64,000 nucleotides of DNA from G963691835 sp963691835 (GTDB lineage: Bacteria > Pseudomonadota > Alphaproteobacteria > Thalassobaculales > Thalassobaculaceae), in the NCBI GenBank assembly GCA_963691835.1, contig OY829383.1:4402001-4466000 (forward strand), written 5' to 3'. Shown here piece by piece: positions 17,868 through 27,967 of the stretch. Under the pieces are notes generated by a model. The model was given only the letters and a program-made list of their open reading frames with translations, had not been told where the DNA came from and searched no databases. Both the position numbers and the translations under genes were made by a program. The stretch's first letter is position 1. Every line of letters starts with the position of its first letter.

Positions 17868-20800
17868 ATGACCGTCAAGAACCCCCGAACGCCATCCAGA
17901 CCGGCCACCGGCGTCTTTATCCTCGGCATGCACCGAAGCGGAACGTCAGCGCTGACGAGAACGCTGAATCTCCTGGGTGTCGACCTCGGCACAAATCTGA
18001 TGGGAGCAGCCGCCGACAACAACGAGGCTGGCTTCTGGGAACATCAGGACGTCGTCGATACCCATGAGCGCCTTCTCGGCGATATGGGTTACGCTTGGGA
18101 TGACGCGCGCGCCTTGCCTAAAGCCTGGGAAACTGGGACGGCGGCGGCCTACGCCCGGGGCTCCTTGGTCGAGGTTCTCCGGAAGGAGTTCGAGACCAGT
18201 AAGCTCTGGGGTGTAAAGGACCCGCGCCAGTGCCGTCTCGTCCCGCTGTGGATGGCGGCCGCATCGGAATTGGGCGTTCGCCCCGCATTTGTCATCATGC
18301 TCCGAAATCCCCTGGAAATCGCCCGGTCTCTCAGCCGCCGTGATGGTCTGCCTGCGGGGCGGGCCCTGCTCCTGTGGATGCGTTACACGCTGGAAGCGGA
18401 ACGCGAAACACGCGGTGAGAACCGATGCTTCGTCGACTACGACGGTTTGATGCAGGATTGGCGTGCCACCGCAGGGACGATTGAAACAGCACTCCACCTC
18501 GGCCTGACCTTGGACGACGCCGAGTCTGCGGCTGCCATCGACAGTTTCGTCTCACCCCGTCTCCGTCACCACACACTTAACACCGATGAGCTACGCGACA
18601 CCCGGGCTCTCGCGGAATGGGCGGGACGGATTCAAGAAATCCTTAGTGAGTCGGCACCGGACGGACCGGATCTGTCCGGCCAACAGGCTTTGGACCGGAT
18701 CCAGGAATCGCTCGACCAGGCCGCCTTCTATTTCGACGATGTCGTGAAGGATTCCGCCGATCGGGAACGCCGCCTCACCGACGAAATGCGGACACTTCAT
18801 GAGCGGGTGCACGAGAAGGAGATCGCAGTCGCGGAGCGGGATCACACAATGGAGGTCCGTAGCGAACAGGCTACGCAGCAGGCGGACCTCCTAAGGACCG
18901 CGATCGAGGCTAAAGGGGAACAAATCACCTTCCTGCAAGGTGTGGTGGTGGAGAGAGACAACAAGATCTCCCTCGACCGGGAGCATATTGAGGGCCTGAA
19001 AGCGCATATCCATGGGCAGGCCAAGAACTACGACGCTCAGATCACGTCGCTGAACGGCGATCTGGCCGATGCCCGCAACCAGATCAAACTGGCGGAGAGG
19101 CGTGCCGAATACATTGAGCAATCCTGGTCCTGGCGATTGGCGCTTCCCCTTCGGATCACCGGTAGAAGCTGGCAGAGCCTGCTCGGCTCCCTTCGGCTCA
19201 GGAAGCACCGCCTCTATGTGAACGGTCTTACCAACATCGAACACGGCGACGGCGGCAACTTCGTCGCGACGGACTCGGATTGCCACGTGTTCCTCGGCTC
19301 GAACAAAGGACGATTGCCCGCCGGATGGGTGGAGTTCACCTACGAGGTCGACAGCCCGCACTTCCTCGCCCCATCAGTGTTCGCCGACGATGGGTACGGC
19401 ATCTCTGAGGCGGGACGCATCCAGTTGCCGCCCACACGGGGCGGTCGCGTGACCACGCCCATCCGCCTGCCGAACCGGACGATCGCGCTCCGTTTTGACC
19501 CGGTCAATCAACCGGGACCGTTCTCAATAAAGACTCTGGAGATAAGGGAGCTAAATGCACTGGGGCTGGCGACCTCGGTCCTGTTGCGGAGGGCCCGAGA
19601 CGATGTCGGCGCCGGTGGCGGCTTTCTCGGAATGCTACGGATGCTATTCGGCGAATGGCGGTCAAAGGGCATGTTCGGTGTCAAATCGGTTCTGCGCCGC
19701 GAGGCGCTGGAACGGGCCTTGGACTATCCGACTTGGTTCAAGGCGTTTGGCCATATCGGCGCGCTCGATCGCGCCGCCATGCAACGTCACGTGGCGACAT
19801 TCGAGGAAAAACCCACAGTCCTTGCCGCTGTCCGGGTCGGCAAACACGACCCAGCGATGGTCGCAGAGACAGTTACATCCCTCAAAGACCAGATCTACTC
19901 GGATACACGCATCGTTCTTATTGAGACGGCGGACGTTTCCTCCCAGAACCGGCACGCGAACGCGACGCTCGCCGGGGGTGATTCACGAACCCAGGTGTTG
20001 GAGAATCCGGACTCGGCCACTCTCCCCGCTCTGATGGCGAATGCAATCGGGATGACGTCCGCTGACATCCTTGTTCTCCTGGAGCCTGGGGACAGGCTCG
20101 CGCCGCAGGCAACCTACGCCTTTGCGGCCAAGTTGGCCTCCGATGACGCTGTTTCCGTTGTTTATGGCGATGAGGACACATCAGACCGGGCTACCGGCAC
20201 GCCCGAGCCATCATTCAAGCCGGAATGGTCTCCCGACCTCTTTCTGTCCCGCAATTATATGGGCAACGGTGTCGCTCTCCGTGTCCGGGACGTCGAGACC
20301 GCGGGAGGCCTGCGGGACGGCGTGGAGAACGCCGAGATATACGATCTGATCCTGCGTCTTGCGGCCGCAAGCGGCAGCCGCGCGGTCGCCCATGTGGCCA
20401 TGGTCCTCTGCCATCGGCGTTCTCAAGCCATCTCCAAGACCGCAGTCGCCTCCGCCTCCCGCGCTGTCGAAGAGCATCTTCAGCGGACCGGTGTTTCCGC
20501 GACGATTGAGGCTGGGCGCACACCGGACAGCCGCCATGTGGTCTACGCCCTGCCCGCCACACCACCCAAGGTCAGCTTGATCGTTCCGACACGCGATCGG
20601 GTCGAGCTTCTGCGCATCTGCGTGGACGGTGTTCTGGAGACGAACAATTACCCAAACTGGGAAATGATCATCGTCGACAACGGCAGTGAGGATCGCGAAA
20701 CCCTGAGTTACATGGCGGAGCGGGCAAAGGATCCCCGTATCAGCATCCTCCGCGATGACGGGCCCTTCAACTTCTCACGGCTCAACAATGATGCCGTTGC

Positions 20801-21431
20801 CATGGCCAAGGGCGACATCATCGGCCTGCTGAACAATGACATCGAGCCCATCCACGCGGACTGGCTGACCGAGATGGTCAGGCAGGTCATCCAACCGGGT
20901 GTCGGCGCGGTTGGCGCGAAGCTCTATTACCCCGACGACACGGTTCAGCATGGCGGCGTGATCGTCGGTGTGGGCGGTCTTGCCGGGCACTTCCACAAGC
21001 ATCTGAAACGCGAGGAGCGGGGTTTCGACGACCGCCTCATGCTCGTGCAAAACCTTTCAGCCGTGACGGCCGCCTGCATGCTGGTGCCGAAAGCGGTGTT
21101 CGAGGAAGTTGAAGGTCTCGACACCACCCACCTCGCCGTCGCCTTCAACGACGTGGATCTGTGCCTCAAGATCGTCGAAGCGGGATACCGGATCGTCTGG
21201 ACGCCGTTCGCGGAGCTCTATCACCATGAGTCGGTTAGCCGTGGAGACGATATGGCCCCCGACAAGATCGACCGGTTCCGCTACGAGGTTCAAACCATGC
21301 AAGCCCGATGGGCAAAGCGCCTGAAGCAGGACCCTTACTACAGTCCGAACCTCGCACTGACCCGGGAGGTCGTGGAACCGGCCTTCCCGCCGCGGTACGA
21401 CCGGCCCTGGGAGGCGCACTTCGAGGTCTGA
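17868..21431 (+). CDS. Sulfotransferase / coiled-coil / tandem GT2 glycosyltransferase fusion, 1187 aa
   Basis: Residues ~1-290 form a sulfotransferase-like domain: P-loop FILGMHRSGTSALTR (17-31), GVKDPRQCRLVPLW, and 3'-phosphate motif VIMLRNPLEIARSLS (about 141-155). Residues ~300-415 are a charged coiled coil. A linker with a beta-rich segment (about 440-560) follows. Residues ~645-850 hold a degenerate GT-A-like unit with VVYGDED and SFKPEWSPDLFLSRNYMG. Residues ~898-1187 are a canonical GT2 domain (PKVSLIVPTRDRVELLRICV, VDNGSEDRET, LLNNDIEP as DxD equivalent). No signal peptide is seen, so it likely acts at the cytoplasmic membrane on a lipid-linked or protein acceptor. The ribosome site is weak. 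Confidence 0.9.
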   Translation: MTVKNPRTPSRPATGVFILGMHRSGTSALTRTLNLLGVDLGTNLMGAAADNNEAGFWEHQDVVDTHERLLGDMGYAWDDARALPKAWETGTAAAYARGSLVEVLRKEFETSKLWGVKDPRQCRLVPLWMAAASELGVRPAFVIMLRNPLEIARSLSRRDGLPAGRALLLWMRYTLEAERETRGENRCFVDYDGLMQDWRATAGTIETALHLGLTLDDAESAAAIDSFVSPRLRHHTLNTDELRDTRALAEWAGRIQEILSESAPDGPDLSGQQALDRIQESLDQAAFYFDDVVKDSADRERRLTDEMRTLHERVHEKEIAVAERDHTMEVRSEQATQQADLLRTAIEAKGEQITFLQGVVVERDNKISLDREHIEGLKAHIHGQAKNYDAQITSLNGDLADARNQIKLAERRAEYIEQSWSWRLALPLRITGRSWQSLLGSLRLRKHRLYVNGLTNIEHGDGGNFVATDSDCHVFLGSNKGRLPAGWVEFTYEVDSPHFLAPSVFADDGYGISEAGRIQLPPTRGGRVTTPIRLPNRTIALRFDPVNQPGPFSIKTLEIRELNALGLATSVLLRRARDDVGAGGGFLGMLRMLFGEWRSKGMFGVKSVLRREALERALDYPTWFKAFGHIGALDRAAMQRHVATFEEKPTVLAAVRVGKHDPAMVAETVTSLKDQIYSDTRIVLIETADVSSQNRHANATLAGGDSRTQVLENPDSATLPALMANAIGMTSADILVLLEPGDRLAPQATYAFAAKLASDDAVSVVYGDEDTSDRATGTPEPSFKPEWSPDLFLSRNYMGNGVALRVRDVETAGGLRDGVENAEIYDLILRLAAASGSRAVAHVAMVLCHRRSQAISKTAVASASRAVEEHLQRTGVSATIEAGRTPDSRHVVYALPATPPKVSLIVPTRDRVELLRICVDGVLETNNYPNWEMIIVDNGSEDRETLSYMAERAKDPRISILRDDGPFNFSRLNNDAVAMAKGDIIGLLNNDIEPIHADWLTEMVRQVIQPGVGAVGAKLYYPDDTVQHGGVIVGVGGLAGHFHKHLKREERGFDDRLMLVQNLSAVTAACMLVPKAVFEEVEGLDTTHLAVAFNDVDLCLKIVEAGYRIVWTPFAELYHHESVSRGDDMAPDKIDRFRYEVQTMQARWAKRLKQDPYYSPNLALTREVVEPAFPPRYDRPWEAHFEV

Positions 21432-21447
21432 GTGGTCTCACCGTGCC

Positions 21448-24400
21448 CTATTGAGCCGCGACCGCCAGCTGCCGTGAAACCAACTTCGCGTAGAGCCCCC
21501 GCGCGGCCAGCAACTCGTCATGGGTACCCGCTTCCACCAAACTGCCTTGATCGAGAACGGCAATCACAGTGGCGTCCCGAATGGTCGATAGGCGGTGCGC
21601 GATGACGATCGTCGTTCGGTCCTCCTTGAGACGCTCGAGCGCTGTCCGGACCGCGCGTTCGTTCACCGCATCCAAATGGCTGGTCGCCTCGTCCAGGATC
21701 AGGATCGGAGCGTCCTTGAGAAACGCCCGGGCGATCGCCACCCGCTGGCGTTGCCCACCGGACAGAGCCGTTCCCCGTTCTCCCACCATGCCCTCCAACC
21801 CGTCCGGCAGGACCGCCACCAGATCCTGTAGAGAGGCATTGGCGATGGCCTCGGCGATCTCTTCGTCCGTTGCGTCCGGTTTGGCGATCCGGATGTTCGC
21901 CGCCAGCGTGTCGTTGAAGAGATAGGTATCCTGGGAAACCAACGCGATGCGGCTCCGGAGGTCGTCGAGTTCGTAGTCCCTGAGGTCCGCGCCGTTCAGG
22001 GTCACCCGTCCGACATCCGGGTCCCAGAACCGCATCAGAAGCTGGGCGGTCGTCGTCTTGCCCGCGCCGGACGTGCCGACAAGAGCGACAGTGGCGCCAG
22101 CCGGGATTTCCAATGATAGATCCGCGATCGCCGCCCGCATGCCGCCGGGATAAGCGAAGCTCACACCCTCCAGCCCCATGGACAAACCGGAACCCTCCGA
22201 CGGTTGACGGGTTCCCTCTCCCACACCGGGGCCGTCCCTTACCGGGACAGGCTCGTTCGCAAGGCCATAGATCCGCCGTGTCGCTCCCAAAGTGTCAGCA
22301 AGCTGACTTCCGAGTTGAGCGATTTCAGAGACGGGAAGGAAAGCCGCCATGGCCAGAATGGTGAGCAACGGCAGAAAGCCGGCATCAATCGACCCCGCTC
22401 CCGCCAGAACGGCACCAGTTGCAACGACCGAAAGACCGCCCAGCCCCGTAAGCGCTTCAATCAAGCTCTTCTGAAAGGTCGCTTCAGCGAAAAACGGCAG
22501 CCGAAACTCTACGTGGCTCCGCGTCAAAGCTTCAAACTGTGCTCCGCGCCGTCCTTCATGCTGGAAGGAAACGATCTCGCCAACGCCCTGAACTGTATCC
22601 ACGGCGAATGCCGCCAGTTCACCTTCCGCCTCACGCGCGCGGCTGCCAAGCCGCTCAACGGCCTTTCGCGAAAGCATGGGGCTCGCGGCCACCATTATCA
22701 GAAACGGTGCCAATGCGATCGCCAACCAGAAACTCTCGGAGCCAAGCGTCAAGAAAACCACAACCGGAACAAGAACGGCCACGACCGCCGGCGCCATCGT
22801 GTGGGCGAAGAAGTACTCGACCAGTTCCACGTCTTGCGTCGCCAACCCCATCAGGTCTCCGGTTCGACGGCGAACAAGATACGCGGGCGCCAGCCTGTCC
22901 AGGCGCCGAAACGTCTCTACCCTCATTTCCGCCAACAGTCGGAAGGCCATATCATGGGCCAACCACGACTCCAGCCAGTGAAGCAGTCCTGCTATTGGCG
23001 CCGTGAAAGCCAAACCGATCAGAAGAGCCTGTACTGGGCTTCCGTTCTTGAGACCCAGGATAACCAACGCGCTCAGGACGCCCACACCAATGAAAGCAGC
23101 GACTCTGAGGATACCGAGCACTACTGTTGTCGCCAGAAGGCCCTTCCACGGCATTGCGAGCGTCATCAATTCACGGAATAAACCGAACCAGCCAAGCCCT
23201 TCGGCAGCAATGATCCCCTCGGTCGGTGCCGGTTTCTCTAATCCGAACTCCTGGGCGCGAACCGGACCATCAACATCGGCCGTTTCGTCGATGATGACAT
23301 CGTCTTCGGCGCTCTCCTGCGCCTGCTCCGCCATAAGGCCGGCGTAAATGCCACCACGGGCCATCAGCGCATCATGAGGACCACTCTCGACCACCCGTCC
23401 TTTGTCGAGAACGAGAATGCGGTCGCAGTCGATAATGCTCGACAGGCGGTGCGCCAGAATCAGTGTCGTCCGCCCCCGCATGAGCCGGTCCAGCGCTTCC
23501 TGGATGACGGCTTCGTTCTCCGCGTCCACGGCCGACAGCGCTTCGTCCAGGACAAGGATCGGCGTGTCCCGCAGCAACGCCCTGGCGATGGCTACGCGTT
23601 GACGCTGACCGCCGGAGAGCTTGATGCCTTTCTCTCCGATCACGGTGTCGTAGCCATCGGACAGACCGGCGATGAAATCATGGATGTTGGCCGCGCGTGC
23701 CGCCTCGATCATGGCCTCCTCGGAAGCCTCAGGATCCCCCATGCGGAGGTTCTCGGCGACCGTGCCGTGGAACAGGAACGTGTCCTGGTTGACCACGGAA
23801 ATCATGCTGCGCACCGCCTCGATCGGGAGGTCCCGCAAGTCGTGGCCGTCCAGCGTGACCCGGCCGTCGACCGGATCGAAGAACCGCAGAACCAGCCGCA
23901 CGACAGAGGATTTCCCGCACCCGCTCGGCCCCACAAGACCGATGCGCTCCCCCGCCTTTATTTCGAAATCCAGGCCGTCGTGCACGATCCGGTCCCGGCC
24001 TGGATAGGCGAAACGAACGTTCTCGAACGCAATGGTGGGCTGGAGAGGCGGCGCATTGACTGGCCGGGCCGGCGCCGTGTCCGCGACAGGCGCCTCCGCT
24101 TCCAGAATGTCATAGAGGCCATAGGCGGCTGAGCGGCCAACCATGCCTTCATGCAGGACCGTTCGGAGATCCCGCATGGGGCGGAAGATCTCAACGCCCA
24201 TCATCATGATGATCAGCAAACCGCCGAGGTCCAACAAGCCCCCGTCGATACGCCACACGCCCACCGCAAGGCCGGCCGCAGCCCCACAGGCGATTGCTGC
24301 GTCTGTCAGCCCACGGGCCATGACGTTGGTACCCAGGACCCAGAGCGTCTTCCGCGCCAGGTCCTTTGCCTTCACCTCCAGCGAGGCGGCGCGGCTCGCA

Positions 24401-25041
24401 CTCTGCCCGAAGGCCTTCAATGTCGCGAGACCCTGGACACTATCGAGAAATTCAGCGGCAAAGAGGCTGTATGACGTCTGCCGCTTGGCCGCCTGTGAAC
24501 CCTCTCTCGCATGCCAGAGAGCGGGCGCAAAAATCGCAATCAGTGCGAACGCCAACATCGTCGTGGCAACTGCAATATCGATGAATGCGATGAACCCGAA
24601 GATCAGGACCGGCGTCAGGAAGGTCACCAGCAACTGCGGCAGATACTTGCCAAAGTAAGTCTCTAACTGCTGGATCCCGTCGACCAGGGTCAACGTGATA
24701 TCGCCGGACCGCCGGCCCGCCAGAAATGCCGGGCCCAGTTCGGTGATCTTGTCGTGGACCGACCGGCGGAGACGCACCTGAACCGCCGCGGCCGTGTGAT
24801 GTGCCATCATTGCCCGAATGTACTCAAAGCCAGAACGGGCAAACATCACGACCGCCGCCGCGATCATGGGGAAGAGGAGTTCATCGACTCCGTCACCTGC
24901 AAAGATCCGGCCGATCAACCAGCCGAGGATCGCGAGCCGCAACAGCCCGAACAAAACACCAATCAGTCCAACGCCCACCGCCGCAGCGATCCGCCACCGC
25001 AGCCCCTCGGTGAACTTCCAGAGCCGTCCTTCCCAATGCAT
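21448..25041 (-). CDS. CydDC-like ABC exporter with both halves fused, 1197 aa
   Basis: One chain carries two full TM-ATPase halves. Half 1 (about 1-560) is CydD-like, with the YFGKYLPQLLVTFLTPVLI segment and DSVQGLATLKAFGQS, Walker A GPSGCGKSS near residue 375, LSGGQRQRVAIARALL and VLDEALSAVD. Half 2 (about 600-1197) is CydC-like (DVELVEYFFAHTMAPAVVAVL), with Walker A GTSGAGKTT near residue 990, LSGGQRQRVAIARAFL and LDEATSHLD. CydDC exports cysteine and glutathione for cytochrome bd assembly, but no cydAB is here, so the substrate is unproven. ATG 25041 has GGAGAG 5 nt upstream. Confidence 0.92.
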   Translation of the reverse strand: MHWEGRLWKFTEGLRWRIAAAVGVGLIGVLFGLLRLAILGWLIGRIFAGDGVDELLFPMIAAAVVMFARSGFEYIRAMMAHHTAAAVQVRLRRSVHDKITELGPAFLAGRRSGDITLTLVDGIQQLETYFGKYLPQLLVTFLTPVLIFGFIAFIDIAVATTMLAFALIAIFAPALWHAREGSQAAKRQTSYSLFAAEFLDSVQGLATLKAFGQSASRAASLEVKAKDLARKTLWVLGTNVMARGLTDAAIACGAAAGLAVGVWRIDGGLLDLGGLLIIMMMGVEIFRPMRDLRTVLHEGMVGRSAAYGLYDILEAEAPVADTAPARPVNAPPLQPTIAFENVRFAYPGRDRIVHDGLDFEIKAGERIGLVGPSGCGKSSVVRLVLRFFDPVDGRVTLDGHDLRDLPIEAVRSMISVVNQDTFLFHGTVAENLRMGDPEASEEAMIEAARAANIHDFIAGLSDGYDTVIGEKGIKLSGGQRQRVAIARALLRDTPILVLDEALSAVDAENEAVIQEALDRLMRGRTTLILAHRLSSIIDCDRILVLDKGRVVESGPHDALMARGGIYAGLMAEQAQESAEDDVIIDETADVDGPVRAQEFGLEKPAPTEGIIAAEGLGWFGLFRELMTLAMPWKGLLATTVVLGILRVAAFIGVGVLSALVILGLKNGSPVQALLIGLAFTAPIAGLLHWLESWLAHDMAFRLLAEMRVETFRRLDRLAPAYLVRRRTGDLMGLATQDVELVEYFFAHTMAPAVVAVLVPVVVFLTLGSESFWLAIALAPFLIMVAASPMLSRKAVERLGSRAREAEGELAAFAVDTVQGVGEIVSFQHEGRRGAQFEALTRSHVEFRLPFFAEATFQKSLIEALTGLGGLSVVATGAVLAGAGSIDAGFLPLLTILAMAAFLPVSEIAQLGSQLADTLGATRRIYGLANEPVPVRDGPGVGEGTRQPSEGSGLSMGLEGVSFAYPGGMRAAIADLSLEIPAGATVALVGTSGAGKTTTAQLLMRFWDPDVGRVTLNGADLRDYELDDLRSRIALVSQDTYLFNDTLAANIRIAKPDATDEEIAEAIANASLQDLVAVLPDGLEGMVGERGTALSGGQRQRVAIARAFLKDAPILILDEATSHLDAVNERAVRTALERLKEDRTTIVIAHRLSTIRDATVIAVLDQGSLVEAGTHDELLAARGLYAKLVSRQLAVAAQ

Positions 25042-25124
25042 CGCACTCTCCGCGAGCAGTCCCGGTTTAGAAGAGTATAGGAACCCAACCGAAACCACAC
25101 ACGCGAGGGTTTCTTATGGGGGGT

Positions 25125-25292
25125 ATGAGCCGCTTTTGTCATATGGGGCAACAGGATGCCGAAGCCATCCTCAGGCGTATTCCCAGACGCAAAAAATTCG
25201 CGACTATACTTGATGCGGAGGATTGCGCAAGGCGATTTTTTGACGCTACAGTAACCCCGCTTAATGTAGGTGAATCTCCATGGGAGGAGTGA
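25125..25292 (+). CDS. Possible small ORF upstream of the DUF465 gene, 55 aa
   Basis: This frame opens at ATG 25125 (an in-frame ATG also lies at 25116) and ends TGA 25290-25292. Its last codons contain the GGAGG that serves the DUF465 start three bases later, so translation could be coupled. The predicted protein is basic and cysteine-containing in the middle (AEAILRRIPRRKKFATILDA) and acidic at the end. No homologue is recognised and it may not be expressed. Confidence 0.3.
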   Translation: MSRFCHMGQQDAEAILRRIPRRKKFATILDAEDCARRFFDATVTPLNVGESPWEE

Positions 25293-25294
25293 GA

Positions 25295-25462
25295 ATGACG
25301 GAAGCAGAGCGGATTGAATCCCTTCGAGTACGCCACGCGGATCTGGACCGTCAGCTTGAGACTGAGCGACAGAGGCCTCTTCCGAGCGACGACGTGCTTG
25401 CTGGGTTGAAACGCCAGAAGCTCGCCATCAAAGACCAGATTTCTCAACTCGAGCACGTCTAA
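25295..25462 (+). CDS. DUF465 / YdcH-like small protein
   Basis: This 55-residue, highly charged helical protein (MTEAERIESLRVRHADLDRQ...) ends KRQKLAIKDQISQLEHV. The last part is the conserved DUF465 motif (LKKxKLxLKDxI) common in short alphaproteobacterial proteins of unknown function. ATG 25295 is chosen because GGAGG lies 6 nt upstream; the in-frame ATG at 25280 sits before that site. Downstream is a 158-nt gap with a T7 run near 25585 but no clear terminator stem. Confidence 0.85.
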   Translation: MTEAERIESLRVRHADLDRQLETERQRPLPSDDVLAGLKRQKLAIKDQISQLEHV

Positions 25463-25620
25463 CGCTCGACCCGCGCGGGAGGGCTCGGCCCAACCAGCGC
25501 AAGTGATCGCAGGAAAGCGGTCTCCAGAACCTGTCGGTCGCGGCGCTCGAGTGGTCGGGCGTCGCGGGGCGGGTTCTTTCATTTTTTTGCCCTGCTGTTT
25601 TGTGATGTGGTGCGTGCCCT

Positions 25621-26601
25621 ATGCCAAACGTTCGAGTGATCGATATCGGCCCTCTGTTCGACGGCCCGCCAGAAGGCCGTGGGGCAACCGATCGGGCCCT
25701 TTGGGACGCATTCCGGGAAACTGGCAGCGTCACCGTGGTCAACGTTCCGGACGGGGCACGCCTGGCCGACCGTGCCCGGGATGCATTGCGTTTCTATGAG
25801 TTGCCGGACGAAGCCAAAAGAGCTGTCGGGCGACGCACCGTACGTCCTGACAGCCCCCTCTTCTACCGTGGCTATCACGCGAGCCTGGATCACGGCTGGG
25901 CCTACAATGAGATCTTCGACATCGGCTCCGAAGCGCCGGTCCCCGGCCCGGACTTGCCCCGCTCCGACGCGCTGATCGAGCACACCCCCTGGCCCGATCC
26001 GGCCCCGTTCCCGGAGTGGCGGTCGACCGTCCGGGCGTACTACGACCAGATGGACCGGATCGCCCGGGCGGTGATGCTGTCCGTGGGCCGGTCCTCCGGG
26101 TTCGACGACGCAGCGATTGCCGAGAGGCTCAGGGGTGCGAACTCCACCCTGCGGCTGATCAACTACCCAGCCAGACCGGAGGGCGCGGTGCCCGCCGACA
26201 CGGCATTGAGTGCGGAGGGACAAGCCTTGTCGGCCCGACGGCATACCGACCAATCCGGGCTGTCGCTCCTTTGGCAGGCCCAACCCGGCCTTCAGGCGGA
26301 GGCCCCGTCCGGTGACTGGTATGACGTGCCGCTTGTTGACGGCGGGATCTCGGTCCATCTCGGGGATATGATGGGGACCCTGACCCGGGGGGCGGCCAGA
26401 CCGACCCCGCACCGGGTGCTGAGCCGCCACACCCCGCGTCAGTCCATCGGATTCTTCCTGGAACCCGCGTTGTCGGCGCCCCTCACCCCCGCAGACGTCC
26501 CGGTGGACGAGACAACCGTCCGCGACACCTACGCCTGGGCGCTGCTCGCAAAGCTCTCCACCTACCCCCAATACAAAGGGCTGTTTCAGTCACCGGAGTG
26601 A
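25621..26601 (+). CDS. 2-oxoglutarate/Fe(II)-dependent oxygenase (isopenicillin-N-synthase-like)
   Basis: The 326-residue protein has the two-domain layout of the IPNS/flavanone-hydroxylase family: an N-terminal DIOX_N region (VRVIDIGPLFDG...) and a jelly-roll domain. Iron ligands are H208-x-D210 (RRHTDQSG) and H264 (TPHRVLS), and R273 in RQSIGFF binds 2-oxoglutarate. It is likely a small-molecule oxidase or hydroxylase with unknown substrate. Its 3' end overlaps the convergent exported hypothetical by 16 nt. Confidence 0.92.
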   Translation: MPNVRVIDIGPLFDGPPEGRGATDRALWDAFRETGSVTVVNVPDGARLADRARDALRFYELPDEAKRAVGRRTVRPDSPLFYRGYHASLDHGWAYNEIFDIGSEAPVPGPDLPRSDALIEHTPWPDPAPFPEWRSTVRAYYDQMDRIARAVMLSVGRSSGFDDAAIAERLRGANSTLRLINYPARPEGAVPADTALSAEGQALSARRHTDQSGLSLLWQAQPGLQAEAPSGDWYDVPLVDGGISVHLGDMMGTLTRGAARPTPHRVLSRHTPRQSIGFFLEPALSAPLTPADVPVDETTVRDTYAWALLAKLSTYPQYKGLFQSPE

Positions 26602-27620
26602 GTGCGGGTCGTCCCGTCACCAAAGATGCGCTCGACACGGGATCTGACGGTGTGGAGCCGGCCGATCGCGTCATTGATCCGCATTTGCCCGGCAGAGTCC
26701 TGGGGCTCCGCATCAGCCAAATCCAGAAGAATGAGAACCATCGCGTCACCATGGTCGATATGGCCAGTCTGGAAGGCATCCAACGCCGCCTGGCTGAGGG
26801 CCCTGTCCAACGTGCCGCAGTCCCCATCCGCTTGCCGCTCGGCCAGGCGCTTGGCGCGGGTCACCACAGCCTCTAACAAACGCCGATCCGCCGCACGGTA
26901 AGGCTCCCCCTTCTCTCCGGTCAGAAGATCCGTCGCCAGGAATAGCGCGCAGGCGCCGAGATCACGCCGCCCCATGACCCAGTCGAGCACGCGCCCCTGC
27001 ACGTCGAGACGGACCGCTTGCGGAAACGCCTCCGCGCCAACCTTCCAATCCACGAACCAAGCCGCGAACTCCGTCAGGCGCTGGGCACCCGCCCAATCGG
27101 AGGGGGGCGCCCGGTAAAGAAAGTGATCCAAGAGGCAAATCCGCGTCACCCGCCACTCAATCGGTATCTCAGCATTACCGTGCGCCGTCGCGATTTGCTC
27201 GGAGAGCAGCAGTATATGGAGAGCGGTTCCTACATCGCTGGTCATCACCGCGAGCTTTTCCCAACGCGCCAAAATGTCCCAAAACTCGCCCCCCTCCAAT
27301 GCCTGCCCCCGAAGAACTGCGAGGACACGGGCAAAATCCAGGTCACTCAAATGGGTCTCCGGGAGACCCCCAAGGGCCGCTTCTAACTCTCGAACCGTTT
27401 GCGTCATGAGTGCGCGGTCAACGGCTCCCTCGCCCGGTCCGGCCGTTGCTTGCCTAGCCCCAATCCCTGCCTCAAAACTCCGGAGAAATCCAAGCGCCTC
27501 CCGTCGGTCAGTCTCGGTTATGTCGAAGCGCACACAACTCACGTCGGCTTTGGCTGTAGAGTGCCCACTGCACATCGAACTAAACGAAAGCAGAAGTACG
27601 GATAAAATCCAGAATCTCAT
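26586..27620 (-). CDS. Hypothetical exported protein, 344 aa
   Basis: Residues 1-25 look like a signal peptide (RFWILSVLLLSFSSMCSG... with cleavage around TAKA-DVS). The mature part is predominantly helical, with a repeated leucine/alanine-rich pattern and no recognised catalytic motif. A cysteine-bearing segment (TRICLLDHFLYRAPPSDWAGAQRL) lies near the centre. The gene is preceded by an AT-rich gap. The family is not recognised, and the two genes overlap convergently at the 3' end with the Fe(II) oxygenase. Confidence 0.75.
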   Translation of the reverse strand: MRFWILSVLLLSFSSMCSGHSTAKADVSCVRFDITETDRREALGFLRSFEAGIGARQATAGPGEGAVDRALMTQTVRELEAALGGLPETHLSDLDFARVLAVLRGQALEGGEFWDILARWEKLAVMTSDVGTALHILLLSEQIATAHGNAEIPIEWRVTRICLLDHFLYRAPPSDWAGAQRLTEFAAWFVDWKVGAEAFPQAVRLDVQGRVLDWVMGRRDLGACALFLATDLLTGEKGEPYRAADRRLLEAVVTRAKRLAERQADGDCGTLDRALSQAALDAFQTGHIDHGDAMVLILLDLADAEPQDSAGQMRINDAIGRLHTVRSRVERIFGDGTTRTHSGD

Positions 27621-27967
27621 TTCTACTCCAAACCACTATTTCAATGATAAGAAGGCCATTAATCTGAAAATTATTTTATATTGAAATCACTAAATATAGA
27701 GAAAAACACAAAATTCAAATAATAAACTGCGCGATCAAATCTTCACTGAGTTAAACATCAATCGATATTTTGATAGCTAACTCCAATTACGAATTCCAAA
27801 AGTCTTTGTATCCTGCACAAACTTGGATCAGGGCGATCTCTGCCGATCAACGGTTCTCTCGAACCCTCCCGCCGGGTATTCGCGCAGTGCCCATACCCCC
27901 TACCGCCCCGCCCCGGGGGTTTGCTAGGCTCGCCCTCCACACCAAAAGAACCCCCGGGACGGAAACG
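27621..27967. other. AT-rich intergenic region between divergent genes
   Basis: The first ~200 bases (27621-27820) are strikingly AT-rich for this genome. The remainder returns to normal GC and includes a C/G-run stretch (CCCCCTACCGCCCCGCCCCGGGGG near 27895-27919). It must contain the promoters of the exported hypothetical and of the catabolic run. No coding frame looks real, and no clear -35/-10 pair stands out. Confidence 0.5.
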
